Both the position numbers and the translations under genes were made by a program. Below are positions 17,748-27,243 of a DNA stretch of 64,000 nt, piece by piece. The notes under the pieces were generated by a model. That model was not told the origin of the DNA. It ran no database searches and was given only the letters and a program-made list of their open reading frames with translations. This stretch comes from Rhodococcus sp. KBS0724 (lineage in GTDB: Bacteria > Actinomycetota > Actinomycetes > Mycobacteriales > Mycobacteriaceae), in contig NZ_VCBX02000002.1 in assembly GCF_005938745.2 (NCBI RefSeq), forward strand, positions 186,001 to 250,000. The letters are read 5' to 3'. Numbering within the stretch: the stretch's first letter is position 1; every line of letters begins with the position of its first letter.

Positions 17748-19466
17748 TTACGCGTTTTGATTGGACTGACTCGATATGTTCTCAGCGATGAGTGTCTCGC
17801 GTAGTTGGCGTTTGAGGACTTTGCCTGCCGCATTGCGGGGAAGGGGATGAGATCCGATGATGAAGGTCGTGGGGATCTTGTAGGGTGCGAGCTTGTCTGA
17901 GACAAATACGGTCAGGTCGTCGGCAGTCACAGCGGTTCGCGTGTGCACGACCGCCACTACTTGCTCGCCCCAAAGTTCGTGTGGAGCGCCGATAACCGCG
18001 GCGTCTTCGACTGCCGGATGGGTCGACAGTGCCTCTTCGACCTCACTGCAGTACACGTTCTCACCGGCCCTGATTACGATGTCCTTGATACGATCAACAA
18101 TCGCGACGAAGCCTTCTTCGTCGCGAGTTACAAGATCGCCGGAGCGGAACCAGCCCTCGTCGGTGAAAGCGCCGCCATTCCGATTCCAGTATCCGCGAGC
18201 GACGTTGGGCCCTTTGAACCAGATTTCGCCCACCTCGCCCACCGCTACGTCAAACCCGTCGGCATCGACGATGCGGACCTCTGACGTAGGAAAAGGGCGC
18301 CCTACCGATAAGGGCCGGGAGAATAGGTCGCGGGAGCCGATATAGACCATGGGTCCAGTGGTCTCGGTCAGCCCGTAACCAGTTCCGGAGCCTACCCGGG
18401 GGCCGAATTGTGTAGCTATTCGGCTGACGAGGGTTGTCGATGTTTGGGCGCCACCGGTGGTTAGTGATCTGAGAGACGGCAGCGTCGACCCCAGTTCAGC
18501 GGCTGTGTCCATGAGTTGTCGCGCGACAGTGGGGACGCCGGTGAAACTATCCACATCCAGTGAGTTGATCAATTCTACCGCTCGCTGCGCATCCCATTTG
18601 TACATGAGCACGAGTTGCATCCCGCTGATCGGTGCGAGATGGATCTTTGGGAGGTAGGAGACGTGAAAGAGTGGTCCAGGTATGAGCGTTGTCGGATGTG
18701 TGAGAGGCGCGGGTACTGGATCGCCACGTAGCGTTGACATCTCGGCTTCGACGGCGACTTGCAGGCGAAAGTTTGACACGGTTGTCATGTGTGAACGATG
18801 GGTCGCTACTGCACCCTTCGGTGCCCCTGTAGTGCCGGACGTATAGAGAATGGTGCAGTCGTCGTCGACGTCCATGGGGAGGGTCGAATAGTCGAACTCC
18901 TCGGCCTCCGATGCCAGCAGCGTGTTCCAATCGACGTCACCACGAACTGTCGTACCTGGCCTCACCTCGATGACTACGTCCAGATACGGTAGATGGGATC
19001 GTTGTTCGATAATGGATGCGACCCGCTCCCGGTCTCCGATGAACACCTTGGGGGTGCAATCTGCCAGTGCGTAGGCGATTTCGGCGCCAGACCACCAAGA
19101 ATTCAGTGGGACGCACACTGCTCCAATGGACACGGCGGCGGCGTAGCCGAGTATCCACTCGGGATAGTTGCGCAGTGCCAGTGCAACCCTGTCTCCGGCA
19201 CGTACTTCGTAGCGTTCGACCAGAACCTTGCTGATCCGGGCGACGATATTCAGGTACTGCGTCCACGTTAACGTCTCATCTTCGTAGGTGATTGCCGGAC
19301 GCTCTCCCCACTTCGCGCCGGAGAGCAAGATCTCTCGAAACGTTGTCGGTGCGCCTTCGTAGACGTTGAGATCCACACCGCGAACCGTGGTTCGACTAAT
19401 GGGGAACGGGCCGTCCAATGCGGTCAGCCTTGAGACTATCGCTTTGCGGGTTGCTGTTTCGTTCAC
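17748..19466 (-). CDS. AMP-forming acyl-CoA synthetase / ligase
   Basis: A 572-residue ANL-superfamily enzyme that activates a carboxylic acid to its CoA thioester with ATP. Motifs in order: YTSGTTGAPKG (about residue 205), GTGYGLTETT, DEGWFRSGDL, DRIKDIVIRAGENVY and the C-terminal NAAGKVLKR with the catalytic lysine. I choose the GTG at 19466 because GGAGGAG lies 9 bases upstream; an ATG at 19523 has none. It would feed acids into the thiolase and dehydrogenase steps of this region. Acid specificity cannot be told from sequence. Confidence 0.92.
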   Translation of the reverse strand: MNETATRKAIVSRLTALDGPFPISRTTVRGVDLNVYEGAPTTFREILLSGAKWGERPAITYEDETLTWTQYLNIVARISKVLVERYEVRAGDRVALALRNYPEWILGYAAAVSIGAVCVPLNSWWSGAEIAYALADCTPKVFIGDRERVASIIEQRSHLPYLDVVIEVRPGTTVRGDVDWNTLLASEAEEFDYSTLPMDVDDDCTILYTSGTTGAPKGAVATHRSHMTTVSNFRLQVAVEAEMSTLRGDPVPAPLTHPTTLIPGPLFHVSYLPKIHLAPISGMQLVLMYKWDAQRAVELINSLDVDSFTGVPTVARQLMDTAAELGSTLPSLRSLTTGGAQTSTTLVSRIATQFGPRVGSGTGYGLTETTGPMVYIGSRDLFSRPLSVGRPFPTSEVRIVDADGFDVAVGEVGEIWFKGPNVARGYWNRNGGAFTDEGWFRSGDLVTRDEEGFVAIVDRIKDIVIRAGENVYCSEVEEALSTHPAVEDAAVIGAPHELWGEQVVAVVHTRTAVTADDLTVFVSDKLAPYKIPTTFIIGSHPLPRNAAGKVLKRQLRETLIAENISSQSNQNA

Positions 19467-20494
19467 CTTCTGTGCTCCTCCGTATTGCGTCGTTGCAGAC
19501 GAAAATCGCTCCGAGTGGCCCAAACTGCGCCAAATGCTTTATGCGGTCCACTGCACCACGGCGGCGCGTCGTCGACCGCGTCACATGTCCCGGATGTCGG
19601 AACGCATGAGGATTGCGTATGGTGCAAGTTCCAAGTTCGGAAGACCAACAGTTGCGAGAAGGCCCTGGCGGGCGATGCTTTTTCCCTTGTGTATAGATCA
19701 GAGCCCGAGCGTCGGCGTGTGATCGGAGTGTCCGCTATTCTTGCGAACACAAAGAGAAGTCGCAGATCAGCGTGTTCGAGCGACTGACTATGGTGCGGCG
19801 GGTGCGCAAGACGTCTGCCTAGGAGTGGAAACGTTCCCGAACGTGTATGTCTGCGTTTGCGAGATGCATCACTGGCCAACACGTGCGTGGACAGCGATAT
19901 GGTACTGGGGCCCGCACCTATCTGGCAACTATGGCGATAAAGCCTGGGGAAGGCAGGCGCTGTGGTGGTGAATCTTCGTGCGGCGGCGGTCGGCATCGTG
20001 GCCGAACGCCACAACGGCGATCTTTAGGGCGCTCCCGAGGGGAATGTTCCACCTCCACCGATGACCACTGCGATGTGTTCTTCGGGAATCCAATGACGTC
20101 CGCGTCTCGACCTTCGCTAGGGGGCGCTGTGTCAGGGTGCTGTGCCACGGTAGGTGCGGCCACGTAGCCCGACTAGCAAGGGCCTAACAGTTCTCAGGCC
20201 GCGTTGGCGAGCTGCCTCAGATCGCTGAATGCGGGCTCGGATGTGTCGGCTCCCCGCTGGGTGTGGTGCGGGACCGTCCATAGGGCCACTCCGCCTTGTG
20301 GCGAGCTATCCGTAGGGGCAACAAACGCAACAAAATGCCGTGGTCCCGAGGTGGCGTAGGCACTTGGCGCACGGCGACAGATCGAGGTTGCCATGCAAGT
20401 CAAAGTCTGTTTGAATCCTCTATGGCTGACATCACATCACATCTCAAAAGTGACCCAGGATTCACATACCAATCCAGCGTTCGGAGTTTATTCT
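19467..20494. other. 1-kb divergent region between ligase and permease
   Basis: It holds the promoters of two divergent genes. Several short open frames occur, including a minus-strand one ending at 20194 (about 69 codons, C terminus DLRQLANAA), but none has a convincing start or family. I make no gene call. Confidence 0.35.
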
Positions 20495-21868
20495 GTGCAT
20501 AAATTGACATCCGAGTCCCCCGGTAATAGCCGCGCGAGCAATAGGGAGTCGGTTCCACCTGCAGCGCGTCGAGCGGCCATTGCTGGTTTTGTCGGAACCT
20601 TCATCGAGTACTATGACTACATACTTTTCGGCGTTCTCGCCGTATACCTCGGACCGCTATTCTTCCCTTCAGATAATCCTGCGGTTTCGATGCTCATCAC
20701 CCTCTCAGTATTTGGCGCAGGATTCATCGCCCGGCCACTCGGGGGAGTGATATTCGGTCGACTAGGTGATCGACGAGGGCGAAGGACTGCGCTGCTGGCA
20801 ACGGTTGCCCTCATGGGGCTGTGTTCTGGCCTCATGGGCTTTTTGCCGACCTATTCCTCGATTGGTGTCACCGCATCCGTGATACTGGTTATCCTCAGGT
20901 TGCTGCAAGGACTATCCGCTGGCGCTGAGATGCTAGGTTCCGTGACGCTCGTTCTGGAATCGTCGCCGACTTCCCGCCGAACACTTCTTGCGTCGCTCAC
21001 GCCACTGGGGGCGGGTTTCGGCGGTGGTGTTGCCCTCCTGATGGCAGCCGTGGTCAGTTTGACGGTCTCAAAAGAGGCCATGCTCGACTATGGATGGAGA
21101 ATTCCATTTCTAGCCTCTATTCCGCTCACCATAATTGCATTCATCCTCAGGCGAAGAGTTGAAGACTCTCCCGAGTTCGTCAAGCTGGCAGCCGATGACA
21201 GAGTTTCCAAATCCCCCATTCGCGAGGCATTTCTTGGAAATAAGCGGCGAATGCTGGTCGCCTGCGGAATCGCGATCGGCATCAATGGAGTAGCCGGAGT
21301 AAACGCCTGGCTCGGTCCATACCTGATCAGCAGTCGAGAACTTCCAGCATCACAGATTATGTTGGTCTTGGCTATCTCCATGCTTATAATTCAGCCTGTA
21401 GCCTTCATTGGCGGCTGGCTCGGTGACACCTATGGTCGGCGCATTATGATCACGCTTCCCCTGATTGCATTTGTCGTTCTGTGTATTCCTATTCTCTGGA
21501 TACTGGGGGCCACCGATGCGCCAATAGGACTAATGGGTGCGGTATTGGTCTATTTAGCACTCTTGAGTTTAATGAACCCAGCAGCGTACACCTACATGGC
21601 TTCCATCTTTCCGACCGAAGTCCGATTCACCGCGTCTAACTTCTGTCAGAATGTCGGTACCGTTCTTGCTGGAGGCACTGCACCTGCCGCGGTTGCTGCG
21701 CTGGTACTTGCCACTGGTACGCGTTATGCGGCAGCCTACTGGATTTTGTCATCGTGCTTGATCGCTTTGCTTGCGCTATGGCTAGGCCGCGGCCTCAAGG
21801 ACCCAGATTCCTCGCTGAAAGCATCCCCTGGCATTATGCCCTCAGTTGAGAAGGCTAAAGAACTATAG
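20495..21868 (+). CDS. MHS-family MFS permease (metabolite:H+ symporter)
   Basis: A 457-residue inner-membrane protein with about 12 hydrophobic segments. The start FVGTFIEYYDYILFG and the loop GRLGDRRGRR between helices 2 and 3 are the hallmarks of the MHS group (ShiA, KgtP, ProP type), which import small carboxylates by proton symport; GDTYGRR repeats the loop in the second half. I choose the GTG at 20495, with GGAG 8 bases upstream; the frame from 20393 adds residues unlike the family. Base composition is more AT-rich than the neighbours, hinting at a separate origin. Substrate unknown. Confidence 0.9.
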   Translation: MHKLTSESPGNSRASNRESVPPAARRAAIAGFVGTFIEYYDYILFGVLAVYLGPLFFPSDNPAVSMLITLSVFGAGFIARPLGGVIFGRLGDRRGRRTALLATVALMGLCSGLMGFLPTYSSIGVTASVILVILRLLQGLSAGAEMLGSVTLVLESSPTSRRTLLASLTPLGAGFGGGVALLMAAVVSLTVSKEAMLDYGWRIPFLASIPLTIIAFILRRRVEDSPEFVKLAADDRVSKSPIREAFLGNKRRMLVACGIAIGINGVAGVNAWLGPYLISSRELPASQIMLVLAISMLIIQPVAFIGGWLGDTYGRRIMITLPLIAFVVLCIPILWILGATDAPIGLMGAVLVYLALLSLMNPAAYTYMASIFPTEVRFTASNFCQNVGTVLAGGTAPAAVAALVLATGTRYAAAYWILSSCLIALLALWLGRGLKDPDSSLKASPGIMPSVEKAKEL

Positions 21869-22111
21869 CTTTCTTGTCTCCATAGCCTGTCCATCAGGAA
21901 GGCAAGAAGACCGGCGGCGAGTCCGTGTTCTGACAGCCGAGATGCCGGCTTCTCGAGGCTCACCCGCACGGCGCAGTCGGCGACAACGCCGAGATGTAGG
22001 TGAAGTTCCACCGTTTTCTGCTGATCTGGACCGCTGCGGATCCCTCTGTGTGATGCCCGTAGCGAAAGTGCTTGCGGGTTTGCGTACTTGACCTTCTTCG
22101 ATCGGATTCTC

Positions 22112-22519
22112 ATGATTGATACGTCCAGGCGGCCGGTGCCGCATCCTACCGCGTTGACGGTGCCCTTCTGGGAGGGCTGCAAACGCCGCGTCCTGACTGT
22201 CCAGCGGTGTGAGGACTGCGGAAATCATGTGTTCATTCCGCAGAGCTTCTGCCCAGTTTGTCTGGGTGCCGATCTCAGCTGGGTTGAATCTGGCGGAGTT
22301 GGTTCGGTGGTGTCGTATTCGGTCATTTGGCGGGCTCAGACGCCGGCGTTCGAGGCGCCTTATGTGGTCGCCATTGTCCGTGTGGACGAGGGATATGAGA
22401 TGTTGAGCAACATCGTGGATGCGGATCCGTCAGAGGTTTCGATCGGGGCGCGTGTTCGGGTCAAGTTTGTCGACATTGATTCGCAGACAACGCTTCCCTG
22501 TTTTCGGTTGACTCGGTAA
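22112..22519 (+). CDS. DUF35 OB-fold / zinc-ribbon protein
   Basis: A 135-residue stand-alone DUF35 protein. The zinc ribbon is CEDCGNHVFIPQSFCPVC (Cys-x2-Cys, Cys-x2-Cys), followed by an OB fold with VVSYSVI and VRVKFVDID. Members bind acyl-CoA and partner with thiolase-like proteins. The thiolase-like gene follows 44 bases later on the same strand. I use the ATG at 22112 rather than a TTG at 22088; the ribosome site is weak in both cases. Confidence 0.88.
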   Translation: MIDTSRRPVPHPTALTVPFWEGCKRRVLTVQRCEDCGNHVFIPQSFCPVCLGADLSWVESGGVGSVVSYSVIWRAQTPAFEAPYVVAIVRVDEGYEMLSNIVDADPSEVSIGARVRVKFVDIDSQTTLPCFRLTR

Positions 22520-22563
22520 CAGTGGCGTGACAGGGCAGGTCCATCTTCGAGGAGTAATGCAAC

Positions 22564-23694
22564 ATGAACGATTCACGACAAGGTGCTGTCATTGTTGGGG
22601 CCTTCAACACAAAGCAAGCCAAAGTCCTTGAAGGTGAGAATTCCGACACGGTGACTCTGGCGGCGATCAAAGGTGCCTTGGCTGATGCGGGTCTCGGGAT
22701 CGGAGACGTCGACGGGGTGAATATCCTGCCAGGGCTGGACTACCTCAATGGATCTCGCAAGTTTGCGTATGCTCTCGGGATTCCCTACTTTTGGGTCGGT
22801 CGTGCCGCTCCGGGACCGGCTGCGGTCTTTGAAGCTGCGCTTGCGATCGAGGCGGGGATGTGCGACACGGTCGTACTGGCAGCCGGTGAGGCAGGCATAT
22901 ACACGGACCGTGCGACGGTAGCGCCATGGACGAGGCCGTCGAACGAGTTCATCGAGTGCTGGGGTCTGATGACGCCAGCCGAATTCGCTTTGTCCGCACA
23001 GCAGTACATGCAGAAGTTCTCTGTCGACCCGGCCGCCATCGCTTATATTGCTGCGGTCATCCGGAACAACGGTTCGCGCAATCCTGAAGCTATCTTCCAC
23101 GGCCGGGGTCCGTTCACTCCCGATGACATTCTCGCGTCGAGGATGGTCGCCGATCCCTATCATCTGCTCGAATGTGCGATGACAGGAGAGGGTGGTTCGG
23201 CGTTGGTGTTAACCACTGCGGAGAAGGCACGCGACCTCCCGAGCGTGCCCGTTCGCGTTCTCGGTGGGGGATCAGAGAGTTGGGGTCCTTCCTATACCCA
23301 TCCGCCCACATACGAGCGCACGGGGATGCTTGGACGCAAGGCAGCGGACAGGGCATTCGCACGGGCAGGTTTGTCGCGTTCAGACGTGGATGTCTTTGAG
23401 CTGTACGACAATTTCTCGTGGGAGATCGTCCGCTACTTCGAGGCGTTGCGATACTGCGATGTGGGTGAGGGGCCGGCATTTGTCGCCGACGGGGCTATCG
23501 AAGTGGGGGGCAGGTACCCGATCGTGACCGACGGCGGAACGATGTCGCATTCGCATACGGGAGAGTCGCAACGTCATCAGCGTGTGGTGCAGGCAGTTCG
23601 TCAGCTGCGCGGGACGACATCGGCGAACCAGATCGACGACGCTGAGGTGGCGCTGGTCATGGCACTCGGGGACATCGTTTTGCTCAGCAAGTAG
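22564..23694 (+). CDS. thiolase-superfamily lipid-transfer-like protein lacking the catalytic cysteine (Ltp2/aldolase-like)
   Basis: A 376-residue thiolase-fold protein. Where thiolases have the nucleophilic cysteine, this one reads VGRAAPGPAAVFEAAL with Ala or Gly; HDCF is replaced by LYDNFSW and GHP by SHSHTG. The same losses occur in Ltp2 steroid side-chain retro-aldolases, which use tyrosines and require a DUF35 partner. Here the DUF35 gene is directly upstream. A retro-aldol cleavage of a beta-hydroxyacyl-CoA is therefore a better guess than thiolysis, but this is inference. The start has GAGGAG about 11 bases upstream. Confidence 0.85.
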   Translation: MNDSRQGAVIVGAFNTKQAKVLEGENSDTVTLAAIKGALADAGLGIGDVDGVNILPGLDYLNGSRKFAYALGIPYFWVGRAAPGPAAVFEAALAIEAGMCDTVVLAAGEAGIYTDRATVAPWTRPSNEFIECWGLMTPAEFALSAQQYMQKFSVDPAAIAYIAAVIRNNGSRNPEAIFHGRGPFTPDDILASRMVADPYHLLECAMTGEGGSALVLTTAEKARDLPSVPVRVLGGGSESWGPSYTHPPTYERTGMLGRKAADRAFARAGLSRSDVDVFELYDNFSWEIVRYFEALRYCDVGEGPAFVADGAIEVGGRYPIVTDGGTMSHSHTGESQRHQRVVQAVRQLRGTTSANQIDDAEVALVMALGDIVLLSK

Positions 23695-23819
23695 CTTCGA
23701 GGACTCAGCAAGGGAACTTGCTCGCCGGAACGTTCGCAGAGGGGGGCATGGTGGAGCAAGGGTCCACCATGACCTGGATCACGTATGACGTGGACTTGAT
23801 GAATCCCGAACGTGAACGA

Positions 23820-23863
23820 AATTCAAACATGTATTGACTTCTTGAAAGCAATTTTCATAGCAT
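23820..23863 (+). promoter_or_regulatory. promoter with TTCAAAC operator-like motif, SDR gene
   Basis: AATTCAAACATGTATTGACT at 23820-23839 places TTCAA and TTGAC 7 bases apart. TTGACT (23834-23839) can serve as -35 with TAGCAT (23858-23863) as -10 at an 18-base spacing. The same motif precedes other genes of this window. Confidence 0.55.
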
Positions 23864-23904
23864 TGCATAACGCGACCCATGCGATGCCAGTAACGGAGGG
23901 CTCG

Positions 23905-24825
23905 ATGACCGAAGATTTCTATCTGAAGCTCCTGCAAGAGTATGTCGATCAAGGCGGTGGCGAGAGAACCGGGATCTGGTGGGACGAGAGCCGGATTCCG
24001 CTAAGTAGTATTGACAAATCCGTTTCCCAGCTCCTGGATCTGACGGGAAAGAAGGCGGTGGTAACTGGCGGCGCTGGTGCCAATCTCGGGCAAGCATGCG
24101 TCAACCGGCTCGCTGGTCTCGGCGCAGATGTCGCGGTGGTAGATCTGAAACCGGCCGTGGCTGCGGCGTCAGGGCAGCAACGCTGGGCGACCCCGCCGGA
24201 TGCACATGGTGTGGCTGCGAAGGCAGCGAAACGGTGGGGGACAAACGTTATCGGTGTCGAGGGTAATGCACTCGAATGGGATGGTATCGACGCCATACTG
24301 CGTGAATGTAATGATAGGCTCGGCGGATTTGACATCTTGGTCAACAATGCAACTATGACCTCGGTTGGTGACTTTGCTTCGATGTCGCACGACCAGCTTG
24401 ACAACGCGATCCGGGGGACGTTGGCGGGTCCGATCTATGCAACCAGGCTCGCCCTGGAATACATGCTTCCTCAGGGTTCAGGGCGGATTATCAACATCTG
24501 TTCTGCGGCCGGCGAGACTGCAATGCCTGGACTCACGATGTACGGCGCAATGAAGCAAGGTCTCAGTACCTTCACCAGGTTTCTGGGCAAGGAGGTCGGC
24601 AGGGCGGGCGTACATGTCAACGGCGTCGCTCCGGGTTCCATGTGGGGGCCTGACCGGACTCCTCCGGTCGATGGGATATCGGGTCTTTATCCGCGCAGCA
24701 GAACTGCGATCCAACGCTACGAGCTGCCAGAGGAAGTAGCGAATATGGTGGCCTTCCTTGCTTCGGATGCGGCGTCAGCGATGACCGGTGTGATGGTTGA
24801 TATGAGTGGCGGTCAGACGATCTGA
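23905..24825 (+). CDS. SDR family oxidoreductase
   Basis: A 306-residue classical-type SDR with a ~45-residue N-terminal extension before LLDLTGKKAVVTGGAGANLG. The catalytic Ser lies in ICSAAGE and the Tyr/Lys in MYGAMKQG. It has the same length and extension as the SDR at 55032 (shared RLAGLGADVAVVDLK against RFAGLGADVALVDLK), so they are paralogues. Start 23905 has GGAGGG 4-5 bases upstream; an ATG at 23884 and one at 23812 are less likely. It has its own promoter with the TTCAAAC motif. Probable role: oxidation of an alcohol or reduction of a ketone in the shared pathway. Confidence 0.9.
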   Translation: MTEDFYLKLLQEYVDQGGGERTGIWWDESRIPLSSIDKSVSQLLDLTGKKAVVTGGAGANLGQACVNRLAGLGADVAVVDLKPAVAAASGQQRWATPPDAHGVAAKAAKRWGTNVIGVEGNALEWDGIDAILRECNDRLGGFDILVNNATMTSVGDFASMSHDQLDNAIRGTLAGPIYATRLALEYMLPQGSGRIINICSAAGETAMPGLTMYGAMKQGLSTFTRFLGKEVGRAGVHVNGVAPGSMWGPDRTPPVDGISGLYPRSRTAIQRYELPEEVANMVAFLASDAASAMTGVMVDMSGGQTI

Positions 24826-24926
24826 TATGACAGTTCCGCTGACTCGGTCCGTCAGCTGGAAATTTTCTGAATTCTCATGGTGGCAGGAGCTTGAGAAGGG
24901 GGAATAAGTAGAAGGTGGGTGTCGAG

Positions 24927-25364
24927 ATGACTGGTGGCGAGGCGATTCCGACAGTATTCATCGTCCGTACCGAGCAACCTCCAGCGCTTGAGGTATTCGC
25001 ACACGTGGAGCATGCACGCGAATATGCACGGCTCAGAAGTGGTGCGACAGTGCACTTTCTTCCAGTTAGGTTCTCACTCGGTGACGCGCAGGTCGTTGTC
25101 GAGCGGCGAGTGTCGATCCTCAAAGGACAGGTGATCTCTGACAAAGCAGTGGAAGAGACGCTTTTTTCTGCGGGCGTGGACTTCAGTATCCCCGATATCG
25201 AGACGTATCAAGAGGATATGTTTCGATGGAATGTAGTGGGGCTGGGGAGCGATCGACGTCAGGTTGACGAAGGTGTCGATATGGCGGTCGCCCGGATCAG
25301 TCGTGCGATTGGTGTTTCACCCGCGACTGCTCTGGTCGTCACGGACGACGACCTACCTGCGTGA
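24927..25364 (+). CDS. conserved-looking protein of unknown function
   Basis: A 145-residue soluble protein without signal peptide or membrane segment. I do not recognise a family. The start is uncertain: this ATG has AAGGTGG 8 bases upstream, a GTG at 24915 is possible. Codon use looks like real coding DNA. It follows the SDR by 101 bases and may share its transcript. Confidence 0.6.
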   Translation: MTGGEAIPTVFIVRTEQPPALEVFAHVEHAREYARLRSGATVHFLPVRFSLGDAQVVVERRVSILKGQVISDKAVEETLFSAGVDFSIPDIETYQEDMFRWNVVGLGSDRRQVDEGVDMAVARISRAIGVSPATALVVTDDDLPA

Positions 25365-25864
25365 GAAGTGGAGAAATAGGATGACAGCTTCACAGATCCG
25401 GGCGATTCGACGCCGGAAAGCAGCGACCAGTAGGTCTGCGACGAGGAGTTCGCTTTGGCGGTGCCGGTGAAGTCGCTGGAAGTTGATTCCCAGTGAGAAA
25501 TGCATCTTTTCGAATCCCATGTGATGATGTGGAAGGCAGCATCTGGTGTGGTTTTTCGTTAAGATCAGCAGAATCGACTGCGGCGCGGTATAGGTGTGCG
25601 CAAAGGCATCTGGCAGCAACGGTTCTGGTGCAGCGGGACAGATTGATGATGATCCGAGATCTCATCCACCCTTTGATTCAGTAACCCCACGGCGTCTGGG
25701 ATCCGAATATGCACAGCATGACAGCTAATTGCTGATCGCGGCGAAGCGGTCCCGGGAGTGTTACTCATGAACCAGAGGTCATGGGACTTTCGCCAACAGG
25801 ATATTGTCACTGCAAACTTCTCTCGTCCCGAAAAGTCGTGGATAATTGCGAGCATTGAGTCAGG
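25365..25864. other. 500-base gap, no gene recognised
   Basis: Overlapping short frames only. It ends at a relic of an LLM gene. Confidence 0.3.
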
Positions 25865-25996
25865 CCAGATAAGGTGTTCGCGAACCTTGGATACATTCAA
25901 AAGATAACGGCGGCCGAAGAGTTCGTCATCAATGTCATACTTGGCCTGATGGGTGTTGCCAAAGCTGAATCATCGATGCGGATGCTGACGAGCTAG
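25865..25996 (+). pseudogene. C-terminal relic of an LLM flavin oxidoreductase
   Basis: Forty-three codons and a stop read PDKVF, then GYIQKITAAEEFVINVILG and AESSMRML. The intact LLM protein at 57565 has PDQVF, RHIQSMTAAEEFILNVKFG and EESMRRF in the same order. There is no start codon or upstream coding part, so this is the tail of a lost paralogue. It lies directly before the TetR gene. Confidence 0.8.
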
Positions 25997-26161
25997 GTTC
26001 TCTTGCATCTTCACACGGGCAGCCGTCGACTTTCCTGCTATTCTGTCCTCACATCAACGGTTAAGCCAGGCGCACTTTCCCTACTTTGAACCGTACCTTT
26101 TCGGTGTGATTAGAATAACAGCCAAACCGCCCTTCTATCGTTGGTTGGTTTGGACTCAAGC

Positions 26162-26767
26162 TTAATCTGCCTCAGTCGCCGCTGCTGGCGTCGTAACCCC
26201 GCTCCATAGCAGATCGAACTGGATGTCGGCGATCTCATCTATTGTGTTTGGACCGTCCGAGTCATACCAGCGCGAAACCCAATTACACATACCCAGCGTC
26301 GACATCACGAAGACCGTGCGGTCGATTGACGAAGAGATCGTGCCGTCCTCGACGCCTTCGTCGATAATTCTTTTGAATGCCCCTATTAGGCGGTTGAGCA
26401 AATCGTGTTCTTCGGGGCCTTCTCCGGTGCTTTGATCTGTATATGTGGGATTGCGAAACCACTGTGGTGATTCAGCGATATAAAGCGTGATGAATTCGAG
26501 GTGCCGACGGATCGCTTGGCGAAGTTTGTCACGTGGTTCGCCGGGTAGCTCGGCAATGTGCTCAAGCGCCTCTGCGATCTCCACGAAGCGGCGCATCCTG
26601 ACCAATCGCAGCAGGTCAGCTTTGCTACCTACATGGTAGTACAGGCTCCCCTTGAGCATTCCTACTTCGTTGGCAATGTCTTCAAGGCGTGCATTGGTGT
26701 ACCCCTTATCGGTAAAAACTCGGGCAGCAGCGTCGAGGAGTTCGTCGAGGTTGGAGATCTTGGTCAT
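26162..26767 (-). CDS. TetR-family transcriptional regulator
   Basis: A 201-residue regulator with one helix-turn-helix at about residues 27-50 (ARLEDIANEVGMLKGSLYYH) and a TetR ligand domain resembling the KstR2-type group by overall pattern. Its upstream region holds TTCAA-N6-TTGAA at 26793-26808, directly in its own leader, and a second half-site at 26845-26855. Related motifs occur in front of the SDR, BVMO, LLM, ABC-importer and FAH genes. The simplest reading is an autoregulated repressor of a dispersed catabolic regulon; this is inference. Confidence 0.9.
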   Translation of the reverse strand: MTKISNLDELLDAAARVFTDKGYTNARLEDIANEVGMLKGSLYYHVGSKADLLRLVRMRRFVEIAEALEHIAELPGEPRDKLRQAIRRHLEFITLYIAESPQWFRNPTYTDQSTGEGPEEHDLLNRLIGAFKRIIDEGVEDGTISSSIDRTVFVMSTLGMCNWVSRWYDSDGPNTIDEIADIQFDLLWSGVTTPAAATEAD

Positions 26768-26792
26768 TTTCGCCTTTCGTGCTTTTCCTCAA

Positions 26793-26808
26793 TTCAACCA
26801 TTTTTGAA
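26793..26808. promoter_or_regulatory. TetR operator candidate TTCAA-N6-TTGAA
   Basis: Inverted repeat TTCAACCATTTTTGAA, 25 bases upstream of the TetR start codon, the right place for autoregulation. Confidence 0.55.
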
Positions 26809-26834
26809 CGTCCAGTTGCACGTATCCCTCCAAA

Positions 26835-26856
26835 ATCTGATTTGGTTTGAATTTTG
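26835..26856. promoter_or_regulatory. second TTCAAAC motif upstream of TetR
   Basis: On the minus strand AAATTCAAACC, the left half of the motif seen in front of the other regulon genes. Past it, toward 27090, I see no gene on the plus strand. Confidence 0.4.
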
Positions 26857-27243
26857 CGAAGGTGGCGTCCTGGTGTGCAGCATGCAGCAGCTGGACCCTG
26901 TGAAACCGCGGGATTGCGTTCTTCGTTACGGGGTATACGGTGGGCCCGGCGATGTCACGCCGGCCCTGCGTGAGCCATTGGCTCGAATCATTCCGGGCAT
27001 CTGACTCTCCTGCGGTTCTGGCTCGCTTTCCGTGATGGCTTCCCTCGCGCCGCGTGTCGTTCAGGCAGGGGTAGAAATCGGTAGGAGATGATCATTCTGG
27101 TGTTCTGAGAACTGTTGTGATCTGCGTGTCCTTCTTCCGCATCTGGCGGTGGTCGACATCGCTTCGGTCGATGTGGCCGCAGGCGGAGTCCGCATTCGGG
27201 CGTCGTCGTTGTCGGCTTCGGCGCATTGTCGGTTCTTCCGGTT

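Noticed and set aside
20194..20403. 69-codon minus-strand frame ending in RQLANAA
   Set aside because: No ribosome site and no known family; could be a gene tail but cannot be supported.
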